Shown: in pieces, positions 24,286 through 31,970 of the stretch | Layout of the letters: each line of letters begins with the position of its first letter | Position numbering within the stretch: position 1 is the first letter of the stretch | Origin: Sphingomonas naphthae | Lineage (GTDB): Bacteria > Pseudomonadota > Alphaproteobacteria > Sphingomonadales > Sphingomonadaceae | Direction: 5' to 3' | NCBI RefSeq assembly: GCF_028607085.1 | Contig: NZ_CP117411.1 | Span: forward strand, 3,734,501-3,798,500 | Length of the DNA: 64,000 nucleotides | Position numbers and translations under genes: made by a program | Notes under the pieces: generated by a model | Told to the model about the DNA's origin: nothing | The model's input: only the letters and a program-made list of their open reading frames with translations | Database searches by the model: none

Positions 24286-25211
24286 GCAAGGTCGTGCTGC
24301 TGACCGGCGGCGTGGGCGGCGCCAAGCTGGCGCTCGGGCTGGAGGCGGTGCTGGACCCCGCCGACCTGACTTCGATCGTCAACACCGGCGACGATTTCGT
24401 CCACCTCGGCCTCGCGATCTCGCCCGATATCGACACATTGGCCTACACCCTCTCGGGCAAGGCGAGCGTCGCCAACGGCTGGGGCCGCGAGGACGAAAGC
24501 TGGGCGTTCATGGCCACCCTGCGCGAGCTGGGCGGCGAGGACTGGTTCCTGCTCGGTGACCGCGATCTCGCGCTCCACACCATCCGCACCGGGGCGCTCA
24601 AGCGCGGCGAAAGCCTCAGCGCGATCACCGCGCGCCTCGCTAGGGCGCTCGGCGTGCGATCGGCGATCGTGCCGATGAGCGACCACATCGTGTCGACCTT
24701 CGTCGATACCGACGAGGGGCCGCTCGCCTTCCAACGCTATTTCGTCGAGCGGCGCTGCGCCCCCGCCGTCCACGCCATCCGCTTCGAGGGGGCAGCCGCC
24801 GCGCGCCCGGCCCCGGCGGCGCTGGCCGCGCTGGCCGATCCGTCGCTGCGCGCTATCCTGATCGCGCCCTCCAACCCCTTCCTCAGCGTCGATCCGATCC
24901 TCGCCGTGCCGGGCTTCGCCAAGGCGCTGCGCGCGGCCAAGGCCCCGATCGTCGCCGTCTCCCCGCTGGTCGATGGCAAGGCGGTGAAGGGGCCGACGTC
25001 CAAGCTGATGGCCGAACTGGCCATCGCCGCCAGCCATGCCAGCATCGCAGCCCATTATGACGGCATCATCGATGGCCTGCTGATCGACCGGCCCGACGCC
25101 GGCGCGCCGCTGTCGATCGCCTTCGCCGAAACCGACACGATGATGGTGAGCGCCGCCGACAAGGCGCGCGTCGCCCGCGCCGCGCTCGCGCTGGCCGACA
25201 GCCTGGCATGA
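24282..25211 (+). CDS. cofD: 2-phospho-L-lactate transferase CofD
   Basis: A 309-aa CofD that joins the lactyl (or related 3-carbon) phosphodiester to FO, giving F420-0 or its precursor. Family motifs: N-terminal LLTGGVGGAKLALGL, NTGDDF, HLGLAISPDIDTLAY, and C-terminal PSNPFLSVDPIL. Length matches the family. The start overlaps the cofE stop (ATGA) and its stop overlaps the cofC start, so the three are translationally coupled. The FO synthase genes (cofG/cofH or fbiC) needed for the acceptor are not in this window. Confidence 0.95.
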   Translation: MSKVVLLTGGVGGAKLALGLEAVLDPADLTSIVNTGDDFVHLGLAISPDIDTLAYTLSGKASVANGWGREDESWAFMATLRELGGEDWFLLGDRDLALHTIRTGALKRGESLSAITARLARALGVRSAIVPMSDHIVSTFVDTDEGPLAFQRYFVERRCAPAVHAIRFEGAAAARPAPAALAALADPSLRAILIAPSNPFLSVDPILAVPGFAKALRAAKAPIVAVSPLVDGKAVKGPTSKLMAELAIAASHASIAAHYDGIIDGLLIDRPDAGAPLSIAFAETDTMMVSAADKARVARAALALADSLA

Positions 25212-25804
25212 GCTGGCAGGTCGTCATCCCGCTCAAGCGCGCCGGCGATCGCAAGCAGCGGCTGGCGCCACATTTCTCGCCCGCCGCGCGCCACGCATTG
25301 AGCGAGGCGCTGTTCGATCATGTCGTGGATACCGTCGCGCGGGTCGGCCGGATCGGCGGCGTGCATGTTTTGTCGCCGGGCGCGCCGACGCGGCCCTCGC
25401 TCGGCTGGCTGTGCGACGGGGGACGCGGGCTGAACCCCGAACTGGCCGCCGCCTGCGTGCTGCTGGCACCGGCCGACATCCTGATCCTCCACGCCGATCT
25501 GCCGCTGCTCGCCCCCGCCGATCTCGAGGCGCTGATCGACGCTGGCGTGCGCCATGGCTGCGCCATCGCGCCCGACCGGCACGGTGCCGGCACCAACGCC
25601 ATCGCGCTTACCGCCGGCCGCACTCTGCCGTTCCGCTTCGGGCCAGGCAGCCTGCGCCGCCATCTCGCCGCCGCCGACGGCCGGGCCGAACGGGTCGAGC
25701 GGCCGGGCCTCGCGCTCGATTGCGACACGCCCGACGATATCGCGGTCGCCGCCCGGTCGGGCTTCCGCTGGCCGATCGCGGCCGATACCCACCGCGCCGC
25801 CTGA
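25208..25804 (+). CDS. cofC: Phospholactate guanylyltransferase CofC
   Basis: A 198-aa nucleotidyltransferase that activates 2-phospholactate, or phosphoenolpyruvate/3-phosphoglycerate in some bacteria, with GTP for CofD. Visible motifs: IPLKRAGDRKQRLAPHFS (nucleotide loop), GRGLNPEL, HADLPLL, PDRHGAGTNAIAL and FGPGSLRRH, ending LDCDTPDDI. All are typical for CofC. The substrate among the three acids cannot be told from sequence by eye. It is third in the coupled cofEDC set; tetR follows 41 bp downstream. Confidence 0.93.
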   Translation: MSWQVVIPLKRAGDRKQRLAPHFSPAARHALSEALFDHVVDTVARVGRIGGVHVLSPGAPTRPSLGWLCDGGRGLNPELAAACVLLAPADILILHADLPLLAPADLEALIDAGVRHGCAIAPDRHGAGTNAIALTAGRTLPFRFGPGSLRRHLAAADGRAERVERPGLALDCDTPDDIAVAARSGFRWPIAADTHRAA

Positions 25805-25845
25805 GCGGTTGCAACCCGCCGTGGCCGGTGCGAAAGCCCCTGCCG

Positions 25846-26547
25846 ATGGCCCGCACCGCCCCTGACATCGCGCCGGACGCCCCACCCCGCCCGAGGGGCC
25901 GCCCGCCGCTGTCCGAAGCCGATGTCGCCGCGCGCCGGACCCGCATCGTCGAGGCGGCCTTCCACCTGTTTTTCACGGAAGGCTTCACCGAGACGACGCT
26001 GGAGGCGGTCGGCAAGGTCGCCGGCGTCACCAAGCGGACCATCTACGAACTGATCGGCGACAAGACCGCCCTGTTCACCGCCGCCTGTGACACCCTGTGC
26101 ACGCGCGGCCCGACCTTTTCCTTCGATATTCCGGTCAAGGGCAGGGCGTTGCGCGATGTCCTCGCCCACATGGCCCAGCAACTTCTCGATCATTCGCTGC
26201 GGCCGGACGTCATCGCCATTCAGCGCGCGGTGACGACGGAAAGCACCCGTTGCCCCGAGATGGTCGGCACGGCGATGGCATCCGGCAAGACCATCCTGTT
26301 CACCGCCATCGCGGAAATCTTCACCGAGCTTGTCGCCGAGCGGATGATATCGCCGCTCGACTGCGCCCGGGCGGCGGCGGTTTTCTACGACGTGGCGGTC
26401 GGCGCCCGCGGTTTCCGATCGGCCATGGGCCATCCGGCGGAGATCATTTTACCTGAAGAGATCGATATCCGCCTGGATATGTTCATTTACGGGTTTCTCG
26501 ATCGCGCCGCTTGCGATCCGCGTCTTTCCGAAACCTTCGCGCCATAA
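25846..26547 (+). CDS. TetR-family transcriptional regulator
   Basis: A 233-aa regulator with an N-terminal TetR HTH (about 30-80: RIVEAAFHLFFTEGFTETTLEAVGKVAGVTKRTIYELIGDKTALF) and a helical ligand-binding C-terminal half. The N-terminal RPRGRPPLS arm resembles other DNA-tail-bearing TetR proteins. It ends the ALDH-cofEDC operon and precedes the TonB receptor. Likely targets are its own operon, the BVMO-Rieske-2 operon opposite, or the receptor. No strong Shine-Dalgarno precedes 25846. Confidence 0.92.
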   Translation: MARTAPDIAPDAPPRPRGRPPLSEADVAARRTRIVEAAFHLFFTEGFTETTLEAVGKVAGVTKRTIYELIGDKTALFTAACDTLCTRGPTFSFDIPVKGRALRDVLAHMAQQLLDHSLRPDVIAIQRAVTTESTRCPEMVGTAMASGKTILFTAIAEIFTELVAERMISPLDCARAAAVFYDVAVGARGFRSAMGHPAEIILPEEIDIRLDMFIYGFLDRAACDPRLSETFAP

Positions 26548-26855
26548 GGTCGCGCCCAAGTAAAACATCGACAGGTCGATATGCTGCGGTTGACAGCTTT
26601 CGGCGCCGCTGATTATTTCTCCCCGCCGGTTCAAAAAATATGGCCCTGATCGGGGAGGTGGGAAACAGGCGGAGATCACGGCCCGGCCAGCTGACGCAAA
26701 GGCAGGGTGCCCGGCATGGGCGCCAGCATCTTTCCTGATTTGACGCCATCACGCGGGGGCCTTGCCGCCGCCGATCATCGCACGCACCGGGGCCATAAGG
26801 CTCCGGATTCCTTCGTGCGCCTTGAAATAAAGACAAATAAAACGGGGAGAAGAGC
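26548..26855 (+). promoter_or_regulatory. 308-bp gene-free region: operator-like dyad and candidate promoter for the TonB receptor
   Basis: No gene is supported here. A perfect dyad ATCGAC-AG-GTCGAT lies at 26567-26580, followed by a TTGACA (26590-26595) that could be a -35 box, with the weak -10 candidate GATTAT at 26611-26616 (15-bp spacing). That would leave a leader of about 230 nt before the receptor start. The last 30 bp are AT-rich and end in a clear GGGGAGAAG ribosome site. The dyad next to the -35 box suggests repression by the adjacent TetR protein (inference). Confidence 0.4.
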
Positions 26856-29120
26856 ATGAACAGGATCATCCGGACGACGTGTATCCACCTTCTGGGCGGC
26901 ACCGCGCTGCTGGGCGCGATGCCCGTGCTGGCGCAGACCGCGCCGCCGGCCACGCCCGCGGCCCCTGCCGCGCAGGCCGGCCTCGACGAGATCGTCGTCA
27001 CCGCGCAGCGCCGCGCCGAAAATCTCCAGAAAGTGCCGATCGCGGTGACCGCCGTGACCGCCAACTCGCTCAAGAATTCGGGCGTCAACGCCACCGCCGA
27101 TCTGCCGCAGCTGGTGCCCAGCGTGCAGGTCACCCGCTCCGGTCCATCCGGCCTGTTCTTCATCCGTGGCGTCGGCACCACCAACGCCGCCGCCGGCGAG
27201 GAGGGCGCCAATGCCATCTACATCGATGGCGTGTATCTGGGTGATCTCAGCCAGACCTTCAACAATTTCAACAATATCGAGCGGGTCGAGGTGCTGAAGG
27301 GGCCGCAGGGCACGCTCTTCGGCCGCAACGCCACCGGCGGCCTGATCCACATCATCACGCGCGAGCCCGGCAGGGATCTGGTGATCGACGGGCAGGCCGG
27401 CTACGCCAATTACGATACGGTCAGCAGCCAACTCTACGTCGGTGGCCCGATCAGCGACAAGATCAGCGCCGATGTCGCCACCACCTACTCGCATCAGGGC
27501 AAGGGCTGGGGCCGCAACCTCACGCTGAACCGCGAGAACAAGAAGGGCGAATATGGCGGCATCCGCTCCAAGATCGTCGCCCGGCCGACCGACGACATCA
27601 AGATCGTCCTCGGCGGCGATTATTACAAGAACAAGGACAATCTCGGCCTCGCCTTCCGGCTGGCCGACGGGCAACTCGGCACCGGCGGCAATGTCGGCCC
27701 GACCGGCCATCGCGGGCATGACACGACCGCCAATTTTCCGGCGCTCACCCGCCTGAAACTGTGGGGGCTGAACGGAACGGTCGAGGGCGATCTCGGCTTT
27801 GCCACGCTCACCAGCATCACCGGCCTGCGCCGCACCCGCAACAAGAGCGCGTTCGACGTCGATGGCGGGCCGATCAACCTCATCAACATCAGCTATGTCG
27901 CCCATGCCCGCACCTTTCAGGAGGAATTGCGGCTGGCCTCGCACAGCGGCGGCCCGCTGACGTGGCAGGTCGGCGGCTTCTACCTGAAGTCGAAGGCGAC
28001 GACCGACCAGAACCAGAACGGCCTGGCCTTCGCGCCGACCCTGTCGGGCACGCAGATCGTCTCGTCGCTGGCGACCCGCTCGCTGGCCGCCTTCGCCGAG
28101 GCGACCTACGAGATCACGCCCACCACCAAGCTGACCGGCGGCATCCGCTATACCGACGACAAGCGCGATTTCGACGGCAACCAGACGCCGATCCTCGCCA
28201 GCGGCACGCGGCTGGCGACCACGACGGTCATCTCCACGCTGAAATATAGCGAGGTCACCTATCGGGCCGCGCTCCGGCAGGAGATCACGCCCGACATCAG
28301 CATCTACGGATCGGTCAACAAGGGGTTCAAGGCGGGCGCCTACAGCCTCCAGAGCCCGACATCGCCCTCGGTGAACCCGCAATATATCATGGCCTATGAG
28401 GCGGGCCTGAAGACCGAATTCTTCAACCGCCGGCTGCGCGTGAATATCGCGGCCTACCATTATGACATCGACGATTATCAGATCCGCTCGGCCGCGACCG
28501 CGACGCCCGGCACGCAGGTGCTGCTCAACGCGGCGACGGTGAAGGTGGACGGCTTCGACCTGGAATATGAGGCCCGGCCGACGCAGCGACTGCGCTTCTT
28601 CGGCGGCTTCACCGCGCTGAAATCCAAGTTCGACCAGTTCGGCGGGCCCAACGCGCAATTCCAGGCGCCGATCGTCTACCCCAGCCCCGCGACCTGCCCG
28701 GTGGCGTTGCGCGGCACCGAGAATCCCGGCGTTCTCGGCGCCGGTCCTCGCACCGGCGGCTACACCATCTGCCTGGGCGACGTGTCGGGCAATTACACGC
28801 CGCTCGCACCGAAATTCACCGGCAGCGCCGGCACCAGCTACACCCTGCCGGTGGGCTCGGGCGAAATCCGTTTCTCGGGCCTGTTCAGCTACAACAGCGG
28901 CTATTATTTCGACCCGGACAATGTGCGCCACCAGCGCAGCTTCACCCTGCTCAACGGATCGGTCGAATATCGCCCGACCCAACGGATCGGCGTGGAAGTC
29001 TTCGCCAGGAATATCGGCAAGACCAGATATCGCGTTCAGGATCTGACGACCGCGACCGGCACCACCTCGGCGTTCGGCGCGCCGCTCACCTACGGCGTGA
29101 ATCTGAAGTTCAAATATTGA
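26856..29120 (+). CDS. TonB-dependent outer-membrane receptor
   Basis: A 754-aa receptor. Signal peptide 1-26 (cleavage near VLAQ), TonB-box-like LDEIVVTAQRR at about 43-53, plug domain to about 170 (FIRGVGTTN, IYIDGVYLGD, VEVLKGPQGTLFGRNATGG), then a 22-strand barrel ending in the aromatic YGVNLKFKY. It is of the sphingomonad type often linked to uptake of organic substrates rather than iron alone. GGGGAGAAG lies 4 nt before the ATG. Its position at the end of the catabolic region suggests uptake of the pathway's substrate; the ligand is unknown. Confidence 0.95.
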   Translation: MNRIIRTTCIHLLGGTALLGAMPVLAQTAPPATPAAPAAQAGLDEIVVTAQRRAENLQKVPIAVTAVTANSLKNSGVNATADLPQLVPSVQVTRSGPSGLFFIRGVGTTNAAAGEEGANAIYIDGVYLGDLSQTFNNFNNIERVEVLKGPQGTLFGRNATGGLIHIITREPGRDLVIDGQAGYANYDTVSSQLYVGGPISDKISADVATTYSHQGKGWGRNLTLNRENKKGEYGGIRSKIVARPTDDIKIVLGGDYYKNKDNLGLAFRLADGQLGTGGNVGPTGHRGHDTTANFPALTRLKLWGLNGTVEGDLGFATLTSITGLRRTRNKSAFDVDGGPINLINISYVAHARTFQEELRLASHSGGPLTWQVGGFYLKSKATTDQNQNGLAFAPTLSGTQIVSSLATRSLAAFAEATYEITPTTKLTGGIRYTDDKRDFDGNQTPILASGTRLATTTVISTLKYSEVTYRAALRQEITPDISIYGSVNKGFKAGAYSLQSPTSPSVNPQYIMAYEAGLKTEFFNRRLRVNIAAYHYDIDDYQIRSAATATPGTQVLLNAATVKVDGFDLEYEARPTQRLRFFGGFTALKSKFDQFGGPNAQFQAPIVYPSPATCPVALRGTENPGVLGAGPRTGGYTICLGDVSGNYTPLAPKFTGSAGTSYTLPVGSGEIRFSGLFSYNSGYYFDPDNVRHQRSFTLLNGSVEYRPTQRIGVEVFARNIGKTRYRVQDLTTATGTTSAFGAPLTYGVNLKFKY

Positions 29121-29263
29121 TGCGCGTGTCGGAAGCGCCGAGGGGCTCATTTTGGGATGGGGCCTTGGCGCTGCCGGATTGCTGCTGACCTCCTTGCGAC
29201 CGTTACTGTCGTGTCGCCAATGCCTTGTCTTCGCGACGGCAGGTCGAGTCGCGAGGGATGGCA

Positions 29264-29695
29264 ATGAACGCACTGAGTGTCGATGCGGTGGGGCGGCTGC
29301 GCAAGGCGATGGAGCTGTGCGCCTCGGTCGAGCGCGAGCTGGCGCCGGTGCTGCGGGGCGATCCGCCGCCCGCCGATCCGGTCGATCTCGCGCGGCGGGC
29401 GTTGCGGCTGCGGCGGCGGCGCGAGCGGCTGTTCGGGGCGGGGCTCTTTTCCGATCCGGCGTGGGACATATTGCTCGACCTGCTGGTGGCGGGCGCCGAG
29501 CAGCGCGCCATTTCGGTCAGCAGCGCGTGCCTCGCCGGGGCGGGGCCGGCCACCACCGGGCTGCGCCATCTGGGGATGCTGGAGCGGCGCGGGCTGGTCG
29601 AGCGGGTGCGGGCGCCGGGCAAGAGTCGGCGGGTGCATGTGCGGCTGACCGCGCGGGCGGTGGCGGAATTGTCGACGCTGCTGCTGGCGGCGTGA
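29264..29695 (+). CDS. Winged-helix (MarR-like) DNA-binding protein
   Basis: A 143-aa protein. An arginine-rich N-terminal helix (RRALRLRRRRERLFGAGLFSDPAWDILLDL) leads into a MarR-type wHTH: AISVSSACLAGAGPATTGLRHLGMLERRGLVERV, then a wing ending RRVHVRLTARAVAEL. I recall this layout from small sphingomonad regulators. The ATG at 29264 is preferred because GCGAGGG is spaced correctly (the ATG at 29258 is too close to it). The target is unknown. It stands alone between the receptor and the convergent bpt gene. Confidence 0.78.
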   Translation: MNALSVDAVGRLRKAMELCASVERELAPVLRGDPPPADPVDLARRALRLRRRRERLFGAGLFSDPAWDILLDLLVAGAEQRAISVSSACLAGAGPATTGLRHLGMLERRGLVERVRAPGKSRRVHVRLTARAVAELSTLLLAA

Positions 29696-29699
29696 GGCT

Positions 29700-30488
29700 T
29701 TACTTGAAGCGCCCGATCTTGCCCGATCCCTCGGCGGCGGGCTGGTCGGCCTTGGGGGCCTCGAAGCGGGTCCAGCCGCCGGCACCGAGGCGCTCGATCG
29801 GCTGGAAGCGGACTTTATATTGCATCCGCGCCGACCCCTCGACCCAATAGCCGAGATAGACGTAGGGCAGCTTGGCGGCCGCCGCGCGCAGGATATGATC
29901 GATGATGATGAAGGTGCCGAGCCCGTGGCGCCCGCCCTCGTCGGGCTCGAAGAAGCTGTAGACCATCGACAGGCCATCGGCCTGCTGGTCGGTCAGGCAG
30001 GCGCCGACCAGGCGGCCGGGGCGGTCGCCTTCGGCCGGCTCGCGATATTCGACGACATAGGTGTTGACCGGCGTGCGCTCGATCATGTCGGCGAAGTCGA
30101 TCTCGTCCATCTCGGCCATGCCGCCGCCGGGATGGCGCGAGGCGAGATAGCGGCGCAGCAGCGCGAATTGCTCCTCGGTCGTCCACGGCTTGCAGGCGGT
30201 GACGACGAGATCGCTATGGCGGCGCAGGAGTTTGCGCTGGGTCGCGTTGGGCGCGAATTCGCCGGCGACGACGCGGACGGAAACGCACGCCTGGCAATCG
30301 AGGCAGGAGGGGCGATAGGCGACCGACTGGCTGCGGCGGAAACCGATTCGGCCGAGCGCGTCGTTCAGCTCGCCGGCGTGCTGGCCGGAGAGTTCGGTAA
30401 AGACTTTGCGCTCTGTCCTGCCCGGCAGATAGGGGCAGGGTGACGGAGTCGTCACGAAGAAGCGCGGGAAACGGAATTGCGCAGTCAC
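29700..30488 (-). CDS. bpt: Aspartate/glutamate leucyltransferase (bacterial N-end rule)
   Basis: A 262-aa transferase that moves leucine from Leu-tRNA to proteins with N-terminal Asp/Glu, targeting them to ClpS-ClpAP. The N-terminal ATE domain has the cysteine cluster C62, C65 and C68 (SCLDCQAC) with YRPSC. The C-terminal domain has the acyltransferase-like block [26 protein letters not shown] and the YLGYWV motif. The start is GTG at 30488 with GAGGGG about 9 nt upstream. Housekeeping, not linked to the catabolic region. Confidence 0.92.
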   Translation of the reverse strand: MTAQFRFPRFFVTTPSPCPYLPGRTERKVFTELSGQHAGELNDALGRIGFRRSQSVAYRPSCLDCQACVSVRVVAGEFAPNATQRKLLRRHSDLVVTACKPWTTEEQFALLRRYLASRHPGGGMAEMDEIDFADMIERTPVNTYVVEYREPAEGDRPGRLVGACLTDQQADGLSMVYSFFEPDEGGRHGLGTFIIIDHILRAAAAKLPYVYLGYWVEGSARMQYKVRFQPIERLGAGGWTRFEAPKADQPAAEGSGKIGRFK

Positions 30489-30542
30489 CGCCGATGCCCC
30501 TCACCCGGTATGCTGCGGTTATGATCGCCCATGGCGGACATG

Positions 30543-30579
30543 AAAAGGGCGGTAACCATCAAAAGAAGGTTAACCGCCC
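30543..30579 (-). terminator. Intrinsic terminator of the threonine ammonia-lyase gene
   Basis: On the minus strand a GGGCGGT...ACCGCCC stem extended by GGTT/AACC (one bulged base), with a loop of about 10 nt, is followed by TTTT. It lies 70 nt past the ilvA-type gene and before bpt on the same strand. Confidence 0.65.
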
Positions 30580-30648
30580 CTGAAAAAATGATTTCGTGGC
30601 CTTTCCGCCGATCCGAAATGCCTGAACGTGCGATCGTTTCGGCGCGGA

Positions 30649-31902
30649 TCAGGCGAGTTCGACCGGCGTGACCTCATAGCCCGCCTCGGTCAGCGCCTCG
30701 ACCAGCCGATCGAGGTGCGCCCGATCCCGAGTCTCGCATTCGATATCGGTGATGAGGCCCTTGGCGGGCAGGGTGGTGAACACGCGCTGGTGATAGATTT
30801 CGATGATGTTGACCTGCTGCTCGTCGAACACTCGCGCCACGTTGAACAGCGCGCCGGGCCGGTCCTTCAGGCGCAGACGGAGCCGCGCGAGGCGGCCCGA
30901 GCGGGCGAGATCGCGCAGCAGCACGTTGGCGAGCAGGCGCGTATCGATATTGCCGCCGCACAGCACGATGCCGACGGTCTTGCCGGCGAATCGCTCAGGG
31001 TGCGCCAGCAGCGCGGCGAGGCCGGCGGCGCCGGCGCCCTCCACCACGGTCTTTTCGATCTGGAGGAGCAGCGCCACGGCGCGCTCCAGCTCGCGCTCGG
31101 CGACGAGGACGATGTCGTCGACCAGCTGGCCGACGATGGCGCTGGTGATCTCTCCCGGCTCCTTCACCGAGATACCCTCGGCCAGCGAATCGCCGCCCGA
31201 CGGCAGATCGAGCTGCTTGATGCGCGCGTACATCGACGGATAAAGTTCGGCCTGCACGCCGACGACCTCGATCGGCTTTTCCTGCGCCTTGGCGACGACC
31301 GAGCAGCCCGAGATCAGCCCGCCCCCGCCGATCGGCACCACCAGAGTATCGATGTCGGGCGCGTCGGCCAGCATCTCCACCGCGAGCGTGCCCTGGCCGG
31401 CGATGATGTGCGGATGATCGAACGGCGGCACGAAGGTCAGCCCCTCCTGGGCGGCCAGCGCATAGGCATAGGTCTGCGCCTCGTCGAACGTCTCGCCGTG
31501 CAGGATCACGCGGGCGCGGTGGCCCTCGGTCTGCTGCACCTTCACCGTGGGGGTGGGGCGCGGCATCACGATCGTCACCGGCACGCCCAGCCGCGCGCCA
31601 TGATAAGCGAGACCCTGCGCATGATTGCCGGCCGATGCCGCGATCACCCCGCGCGAGAGCTTCTCCGATCCGAGCTGGAGCAGGGTGTTGAGCGCGCCGC
31701 GTTCCTTGTAGGCGGCGGTGAACTGAAGATTCTCGAACTTGAGATAGACGGTGGCGCCGGTCAGCTCCGACAGTGTCTTGGAAATGAGCGTCGGCGTCCG
31801 CACGATCGAGCCCGCGATACGCTGTTGCGCCGCATAGACGTCGTCGATGGTGACGGGGACGGCGGTGCCGGCCGGTTCGCTGGTCTTGAGAAGGGTAGCC
31901 AT
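30649..31902 (-). CDS. ilvA: Threonine ammonia-lyase (PLP, with C-terminal ACT domain)
   Basis: A 417-aa enzyme: L-threonine to 2-oxobutanoate and ammonia, feeding isoleucine synthesis or catabolism. PLP lysine K66 in TAAYKERGA, SAGNHAQG phosphate-neighbour motif, and VPIGGGGL glycine loop. A single ACT domain at about 340-417 (DRPGALFNVARVFDEQQVNIIEIYHQR) suggests allosteric control. Length fits the shorter TdcB+ACT form rather than the 500-aa biosynthetic form with two ACT-like domains, so the symbol is tentative. It is divergent from an amidohydrolase gene. Confidence 0.92.
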   Translation of the reverse strand: MATLLKTSEPAGTAVPVTIDDVYAAQQRIAGSIVRTPTLISKTLSELTGATVYLKFENLQFTAAYKERGALNTLLQLGSEKLSRGVIAASAGNHAQGLAYHGARLGVPVTIVMPRPTPTVKVQQTEGHRARVILHGETFDEAQTYAYALAAQEGLTFVPPFDHPHIIAGQGTLAVEMLADAPDIDTLVVPIGGGGLISGCSVVAKAQEKPIEVVGVQAELYPSMYARIKQLDLPSGGDSLAEGISVKEPGEITSAIVGQLVDDIVLVAERELERAVALLLQIEKTVVEGAGAAGLAALLAHPERFAGKTVGIVLCGGNIDTRLLANVLLRDLARSGRLARLRLRLKDRPGALFNVARVFDEQQVNIIEIYHQRVFTTLPAKGLITDIECETRDRAHLDRLVEALTEAGYEVTPVELA

Positions 31903-31970
31903 GTCGCGGCGCTCCTACTCCAAACGCCGGGGGCTTTGAACCCCAATGGAAAAGCCGGTACGCCCGCGTG

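Noticed and set aside
26567-26580. Dyad after tetR considered as a terminator
   Set aside because: The loop would be only 2 nt and no T run follows; an operator is more plausible.
26775-29273. An 832-codon minus-strand frame opposite the TonB receptor
   Set aside because: The plus strand encodes a full receptor with signal peptide, plug and barrel; the antisense frame has the composition of a shadow ORF.
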